64,000 nt of DNA from Thiohalocapsa marina. Its GTDB lineage: Bacteria > Pseudomonadota > Gammaproteobacteria > Chromatiales > Chromatiaceae. Both the position numbers and the translations under genes were made by a program. The stretch covers positions 1 through 64,000 of the forward strand of contig NZ_VWXX01000014.1 in assembly GCF_008632335.1 (NCBI RefSeq). Direction: 5' to 3'. The notes under the pieces are model-generated. The model saw only the letters and a program-made list of their open reading frames with translations, was not told where the DNA came from and did no database searches. This document shows, in pieces, positions 58,253 to 64,000 of this stretch (the first letter of the stretch is position 1; each line of letters begins with the position of its first letter).

Positions 58253-59080
58253 TTACTTGCGACCACGACGACGCACGATCATGCCGTCGGTCCGTTTGTT
58301 CTTGCGGGTCTTGTAACCCTTGGTCGGAACGCCCCAGGGCGACACCGGATGCCGGCCGCCGGAGGTCCGGCCCTCGCCACCGCCGTGCGGGTGGTCGACC
58401 GGGTTCATGACGACACCGCGCACCGTCGGGCGCACGCCGCGCCAGCGTGTTGCGCCGGCCTTGCCCAGCTTGCGCAGGCTGTGCTCGCCGTTACCGACCA
58501 CACCGATGACCGCGCGACAGTCACTGTGCACCTTGCGCATCTCGCCGGAGCGCAGCCGAAGCGTGGCATGCTGCCCCTCGCGGGCGACCAGCTGCACCGA
58601 GGCGCCAGCGGCGCGGGCGATCTGCGCACCCTTGCCCGGGCGCATCTCCACGGCGTGGATCTCGGTGCCGACCGGGATGTTACGCAGCGGAAGACAGTTG
58701 CCGACGCTGATGGGGGCCGTCTCGGACGCCACCACGGCGTCGCCCTGCTTCAGCCCCTTGGGCGCCAGGACGTAGGCCCAGTCGCCATCGGCATACTTCA
58801 GCAGCGCCAGATTGGCGCTGCGATTCGGATCGTACTCGAGCCGCTCGACCGTGGCCGGCACGCCATCCTTGCGGCGCTTGAAATCGACCATACGATAGCG
58901 TTGCTTGTGACCGCCACCGCGGTGGCGGACGGTAATGCGCCCGAGGTTGTTGCGGCCGCCCGAACGCGTCTTCTTGGAGACCAGAGACTCCAGCGGACCT
59001 CCCTTGTGGAGTTCCGGCGTGGTCACCTTGACCATGAAGCGGCGACCGGGCGATGTCGGTTTCGTCTTTGCGATTGCCAT
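58253..59080 (-). CDS. rplB: 50S ribosomal protein L2
   Basis: The 275-residue protein has [40 protein letters not shown] and the C-terminal [20 protein letters not shown], including the conserved histidine near the peptidyl transferase centre. Confidence 0.97.
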   Translation of the reverse strand: MAIAKTKPTSPGRRFMVKVTTPELHKGGPLESLVSKKTRSGGRNNLGRITVRHRGGGHKQRYRMVDFKRRKDGVPATVERLEYDPNRSANLALLKYADGDWAYVLAPKGLKQGDAVVASETAPISVGNCLPLRNIPVGTEIHAVEMRPGKGAQIARAAGASVQLVAREGQHATLRLRSGEMRKVHSDCRAVIGVVGNGEHSLRKLGKAGATRWRGVRPTVRGVVMNPVDHPHGGGEGRTSGGRHPVSPWGVPTKGYKTRKNKRTDGMIVRRRGRK

Positions 59081-59185
59081 GATTGCTGTTCCGAATGTCT
59101 GTGCCGAGCGACGAGCCTGCCAAGTCGATGAAGGGCTACGCGATCCGTTCCTTCTCTCTGGTCCGCTGATCGGGCCCGGCGAGTA

Positions 59186-59482
59186 TTAGGCGCCGCCGCC
59201 GAAGTCGATATCTTGCCCGGGCTTGAGCCGAACGTAGGCCTTGCGCCAGCCGGAGCGCTGACCCATGCGCGCGCCGAAGCGCTTGCTCTTGCCCTTCACG
59301 TTCATTACCTGCACGCCCTCGACCTGCACGTCGAACAGCAGTTCGACAGCCTTGCCGATCTCACGCTTGGTGGCATCCGGCACCACGCGGAACACGAACT
59401 GCCGATTGGCATCCGCGGCCATGGTGGACTTCTCCGAGATCACCGGTCCGAGCAGGACCTTCATCAGTCGTTCCTGGTTCAT
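59186..59482 (-). CDS. rplW: 50S ribosomal protein L23
   Basis: The 98-residue protein has [20 protein letters not shown] and [20 protein letters not shown]. It is the docking site for trigger factor and SRP. It overlaps rplD by four bases. Met7 (59464) is an alternative start. It is followed by a 105-base gap before rplB with no visible gene. Confidence 0.95.
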   Translation of the reverse strand: MNQERLMKVLLGPVISEKSTMAADANRQFVFRVVPDATKREIGKAVELLFDVQVEGVQVMNVKGKSKRFGARMGQRSGWRKAYVRLKPGQDIDFGGGA

Positions 59483-60081
59483 GCCAGACGCTCCTCGAGC
59501 CGACGAACCGCGGCCTCGGTGGCGAGCACGTTGGCAAAGGCCACCATGCTCACGGGGTCGACTTCGGCGGCCGTCATCACGTCCACCAGCGGCAGATTGC
59601 GTGCTGCGAGCTGCAAGGCGTCGTCCTGCGCATCCACCAGGATGAGCACGTCACGCAGATCCATCTCCGCCAGCTTGCCACGCAGTTCGCGGGTCTTGGG
59701 TGCAGACACCGAGAAGTCACCGACGATGGTCAGGCGACCCTGACGGGCCAGCTCCGAGACGATGGAACGCACCGCGCCGCGATACATCTTGCGGTTGACC
59801 TTCTGCGCATAGCAGCGAGGCTGCGCGGCAAAGACCTTGCCACCACCGCGCCACAGCGGGCTGCGAGAGGTACCGGCGCGGGCGCGGCCGGTGCCCTTCT
59901 GGCGGAACGGCTTGGCCCCGCCGCCGCTGACCGCCGAACGGGTCTTCTGTGCCTTGGTGCCGGACCGGGCGCCTGCCATGTAGGCGGTCACCACCTGGTG
60001 CACCAGGGCCTCGTTATAATCGGCACCGAAGACGTTATCGGAAACGTCCAGCCCAGCGCCGTTGTGCGTTGCAAGTTGCAT
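59479..60081 (-). CDS. rplD: 50S ribosomal protein L4
   Basis: The 200-residue protein has the tunnel loop [20 protein letters not shown] and [20 protein letters not shown]. In E. coli L4 also represses the S10 operon. Confidence 0.97.
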   Translation of the reverse strand: MQLATHNGAGLDVSDNVFGADYNEALVHQVVTAYMAGARSGTKAQKTRSAVSGGGAKPFRQKGTGRARAGTSRSPLWRGGGKVFAAQPRCYAQKVNRKMYRGAVRSIVSELARQGRLTIVGDFSVSAPKTRELRGKLAEMDLRDVLILVDAQDDALQLAARNLPLVDVMTAAEVDPVSMVAFANVLATEAAVRRLEERLA

Positions 60082-60100
60082 GATCCATTCAACCCCTGCG

Positions 60101-60754
60101 TTATTGCTTCGGGCCCTTCCGCTTCACGGAAGGCGTCACCACCAGTCGCCCGCCCGCGGGGCCGGGCACACCGCCCCGGACCAGCAGAAGGTTGCGCTCG
60201 GCATCGACCCGGATCACCTCCAGGTTCTGCTGGCAGCGATTGACATTACCCATCTGCCCGGCCATGCGCTTGCCCTTGAACACGCGGCCCGGGGTCTGGC
60301 ACTGACCGATGGAACCCGGGGCACGATGCGACAGGGAGTTGCCGTGGGTGGCATCCTGGCTGCGGAAGTTGTGGCGACGGATGGCGCCGGCAAAGCCGCG
60401 GCCCTTGGTCACGCCGCGCACGTCCACCTTCTGCCCGGCCTCGAACAGGCCCACGCCCAGCTCGCCACCGACGTTCAGGTCCGCTCCTTCGTCCGCGCCC
60501 AGGCGGAACTCGCGCAGGCTCTCGCCTGCCTCGACGCCAGCCTTGGCGTAGTGGCCCATCATGGGCTTGCTGACGCGCGACTGGCGACGACGGCCTGCCG
60601 CCACCTGGACGGCGCGGTAGCCATCGCTGTCCACGTCCTTCACCTGGGTGACGCGATTCGGTGTCACCTCGATGACGGTCACGGGCACACTGGCCCCATC
60701 TTCGGCGAAGATGCGCGTCATGCCGGCCTTGCGTCCGATCACTCCGATGGTCAT
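60101..60754 (-). CDS. rplC: 50S ribosomal protein L3
   Basis: The 217-residue protein begins [20 protein letters not shown] and has the long loop [20 protein letters not shown] and [20 protein letters not shown]; the conserved Gln is the residue methylated by PrmB in E. coli. Confidence 0.97.
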   Translation of the reverse strand: MTIGVIGRKAGMTRIFAEDGASVPVTVIEVTPNRVTQVKDVDSDGYRAVQVAAGRRRQSRVSKPMMGHYAKAGVEAGESLREFRLGADEGADLNVGGELGVGLFEAGQKVDVRGVTKGRGFAGAIRRHNFRSQDATHGNSLSHRAPGSIGQCQTPGRVFKGKRMAGQMGNVNRCQQNLEVIRVDAERNLLLVRGGVPGPAGGRLVVTPSVKRKGPKQ

Positions 60755-60799
60755 CGTTCTATCCTCTGTTCAGTTCCGCCCGAGAGACACCGAGCGCGA

Positions 60800-61111
60800 T
60801 CAACTCAGCTTGATCTGCACGTCCACGCCGGCAGCGAGGTCGAGCTTCATCAGTGCATCCACCGTCTTGTCGGTGGGGTCAACGATGTCCATCAACCGCT
60901 TGTGGGTTCGCAGCTCGTACTGGTCGCGGGCGTCCTTGTTGACGTGCGGCGACACCAGCACGGTGTAGCGCTCGTGCTTGGAAGGCAGCGGCACCGGACC
61001 ACGCACCTGCGCACCAGTGCGCTTGGCGGTGTCGACGATCTCACGTGCGGACTGGTCGACCAGACGATGATCGAACGCCTTCAGACGGATTCGGATACGT
61101 TGATTTGCCAT
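60800..61111 (-). CDS. rpsJ: 30S ribosomal protein S10
   Basis: The 103-residue protein begins [20 protein letters not shown] and has [20 protein letters not shown] and [20 protein letters not shown]. It also serves as the Nus-complex partner of NusB. The start at 61111 matches the family; 61117 adds two residues. Confidence 0.97.
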   Translation of the reverse strand: MANQRIRIRLKAFDHRLVDQSAREIVDTAKRTGAQVRGPVPLPSKHERYTVLVSPHVNKDARDQYELRTHKRLMDIVDPTDKTVDALMKLDLAAGVDVQIKLS

Positions 61112-61174
61112 TGACATTACTCTGCGGGCGTCCCTAAGCGGTCAAACACTATCGATGAAGCCTGTGGGCGAGGC

Positions 61175-62365
<1,191 letters not shown>

Positions 62366-62401
62366 GGCCTGTTACCTCGAATCTGGATCCCGGGGGGCGG
62401 G

Positions 62402-64000
62402 TTACTGTTTTTTCGCGATGGCCTCGGCGATGCTCGCCGGGACCTCGTTGTACTTGGCGAATTCCATGCTGTAGGTTGCGCGTCCCTGGGTGGCGGAGCG
62501 CAGGTCGGTGGCGTAACCGAACATCGACGCCAGCGGCACCTCGGCGCGGATGATCTTGCCCGAGGGTGCGTCTTCCATGCCCTGGATCATGCCGCGACGG
62601 CTGTTCAGGTCGCCCATGACATCGCCCATGTTTTCCTCGGGCGTCACGACCTCGACCTTCATGATCGGCTCGAGCAGCACAGGCTTGGCCTTGCGGCAGC
62701 CATCCTTGAGCGCCATCGACCCGGCGATCTTGAAGGCCATCTCGCTGGAGTCGACCTCGTGGTACGAACCGTCGTACAGGGTCGCCTTGATGTCCACCAT
62801 CGGGAAGCCGGCCAGGATGCCGTTACCCATGGCCTCCTGGATGCCCTTGTCCACCGCAGGGATGTATTCCTTCGGGATGGCACCACCGACGATCTCGTTG
62901 CAGAACTCGTAGCCGGTGCCGGCCTCCTGCGGCTCAAGCCGGATGTAGACGTGACCGTACTGGCCGCGACCACCGGACTGACGGGCGAACTTGGTCTCCT
63001 GCTCGACCTTGGCGCGAATGGTCTCGCGGTAGCTGACCTGCGGCGCGCCGACGTTGGCCTCGACGCCGAACTCGCGCTTCATGCGGTCGACGATGATCTC
63101 AAGATGCAGCTCACCCATGCCGGAGATGATGGTCTGGCCGGACTCCTCGTCGGAGCGCACCCGGAAGGACGGATCCTCCTGCGCCAGCTTGGAAAGGGCG
63201 ACACCCATCTTCTCCTGATCGCTCTTGGTCTTCGGCTCCACCGCGACCGAGATGACCGGCTCCGGAAACTCCATCCGCTCCAGCGTGATGGGCTTGTCCA
63301 TGGCGCACAGGGTGTCACCGGTGGTGACGTCCTTCAGACCGACCGCGGCGGCGATATCACCGGCGCGCACTTCCTTGATCTCCTTCCGGTCGTTGGCGTG
63401 CATCTGCAGGATACGGCCGATGCGCTCACGCTTGCTTTTCACCGGATTGAACACGGTGTCACCGCTGTTCAGCACACCGGAGTAGACCCGGAAGAAGGTC
63501 AGCGTACCGACATAAGGGTCAGTCGCGATCTTGAACGCCAGGGCCGCGAAGGGCGCGTCATCGGTGGAACGGCGCTCCTCGACGGTTTCGGCGGCATCGT
63601 CAAGCACACCCTGGATGGCAGCGACATCCGTCGGCGCAGGCATATACTCGATGACCGCGTCCAGCATGGCCTGCACGCCCTTGTTCTTGAAGGCCGAGCC
63701 GCAGAGCATGGGCACGATCTCGCTGGTCAGGGTGCGAGCACGCAGACCGGCCTTGATCTGCTCCTCGGTGAGCTCCTCACCCTCGAGGTAGCGCTCCATG
63801 AGCTCTTCATTGGCCTCGGCCGCAGCCTCCACCAGCTTCTCGCGCCACTCGGCGGCCAGATCAGCCATGTCGGCCGGGATCTCACGCGCCTCGTAGGTCA
63901 GACCCTTGTCTTCTTCGTTCCAGTAGATCGCCTGCATGCGGACCAGATCGACGACGCCGGCAAAGTCTTCCTCGGCACCGATGGGCAACTGGATCGGCAC
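62402..64000 (-). CDS. fusA: Elongation factor G, 5' end outside the window
   Basis: The visible 532 residues begin inside the G' subdomain ([20 protein letters not shown]) and continue through domains II to V ([57 protein letters not shown]). About 165-170 N-terminal residues with the GTP-binding motifs are missing because the gene runs off the right edge. EF-G drives translocation and, with RRF, ribosome recycling. Confidence 0.96.
   Translation of the reverse strand: MPIQLPIGAEEDFAGVVDLVRMQAIYWNEEDKGLTYEAREIPADMADLAAEWREKLVEAAAEANEELMERYLEGEELTEEQIKAGLRARTLTSEIVPMLCGSAFKNKGVQAMLDAVIEYMPAPTDVAAIQGVLDDAAETVEERRSTDDAPFAALAFKIATDPYVGTLTFFRVYSGVLNSGDTVFNPVKSKRERIGRILQMHANDRKEIKEVRAGDIAAAVGLKDVTTGDTLCAMDKPITLERMEFPEPVISVAVEPKTKSDQEKMGVALSKLAQEDPSFRVRSDEESGQTIISGMGELHLEIIVDRMKREFGVEANVGAPQVSYRETIRAKVEQETKFARQSGGRGQYGHVYIRLEPQEAGTGYEFCNEIVGGAIPKEYIPAVDKGIQEAMGNGILAGFPMVDIKATLYDGSYHEVDSSEMAFKIAGSMALKDGCRKAKPVLLEPIMKVEVVTPEENMGDVMGDLNSRRGMIQGMEDAPSGKIIRAEVPLASMFGYATDLRSATQGRATYSMEFAKYNEVPASIAEAIAKKQ

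Overview
This 64 kb window is GC-rich bacterial chromosome and reads as a gammaproteobacterium. The evidence is the S10-spc-alpha ribosomal order with fusA and tuf upstream, the LolCD lipoprotein exporter, RhlE, MazG, a DUF4743/Nudix protein, YpjD divergent from Ffh, and a zinc-type L36. I cannot fix the genus. A halophilic, alkaliphilic or sulfur-oxidising relative of Chromatiales or Ectothiorhodospiraceae is a guess from the V-type ATPases and cytochromes.

Layout. 0-19 kb is mixed housekeeping: a secreted di-heme cytochrome c and a DUF302 protein, RhlE helicase, ComEC, a DUF2062 membrane protein, LolD/LolC, a lytic transglycosylase, an unrecognised 311-residue protein, riboflavin synthase, Ffh, YpjD, tRNA-Ala, GalE and a SAM methyltransferase. 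It ends in an eroded patch of about 3 kb (15.8-18.3 kb) with two degraded transposases and an AT-richer IPTL-CTERM surface-protein gene broken in an 11-G tract.

18.4-37.1 kb holds the most striking feature: two V/A-type rotary ATPase operons, back to back and transcribed outward from a roughly 320 bp spacer at 27 kb. Operon 1 (minus strand) runs G-C*-I-K-F-E-A-B-D. Operon 2 (plus strand) runs G-C-I-K-F-E-A-B-ykgJ-D plus a small membrane protein. The order is shared but the sequences are diverged. Operon 1 has overlapping genes, a short non-canonical protein (C*) in the C position and a short K. Operon 2 has spaced genes, a normal AC39 C subunit, a K with an extra N-terminal region, and a cysteine-cluster gene between B and D. 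In both operons the A-B spacer is filled with REP-like palindromes.

37.3-46.8 kb carries valS, a 57-bp tandem repeat, a GlcG/HbpS-like secreted protein, ispG, a Nudix hydrolase, mazG, a small membrane protein, tRNA-Arg with a strong promoter and terminator, a PilZ protein, an acetoacetate-decarboxylase-like remnant and a SAM hydroxide adenosyltransferase. 46.85-64 kb is the translation supercluster on the minus strand: fusA (5' end outside the window), tuf, then rpsJ through rplQ including secY and rpoA, closed by a bidirectional terminator. Spacers across the window hold two dispersed repeat families (REP-like palindromes and a purine-rich element) and several minisatellites.
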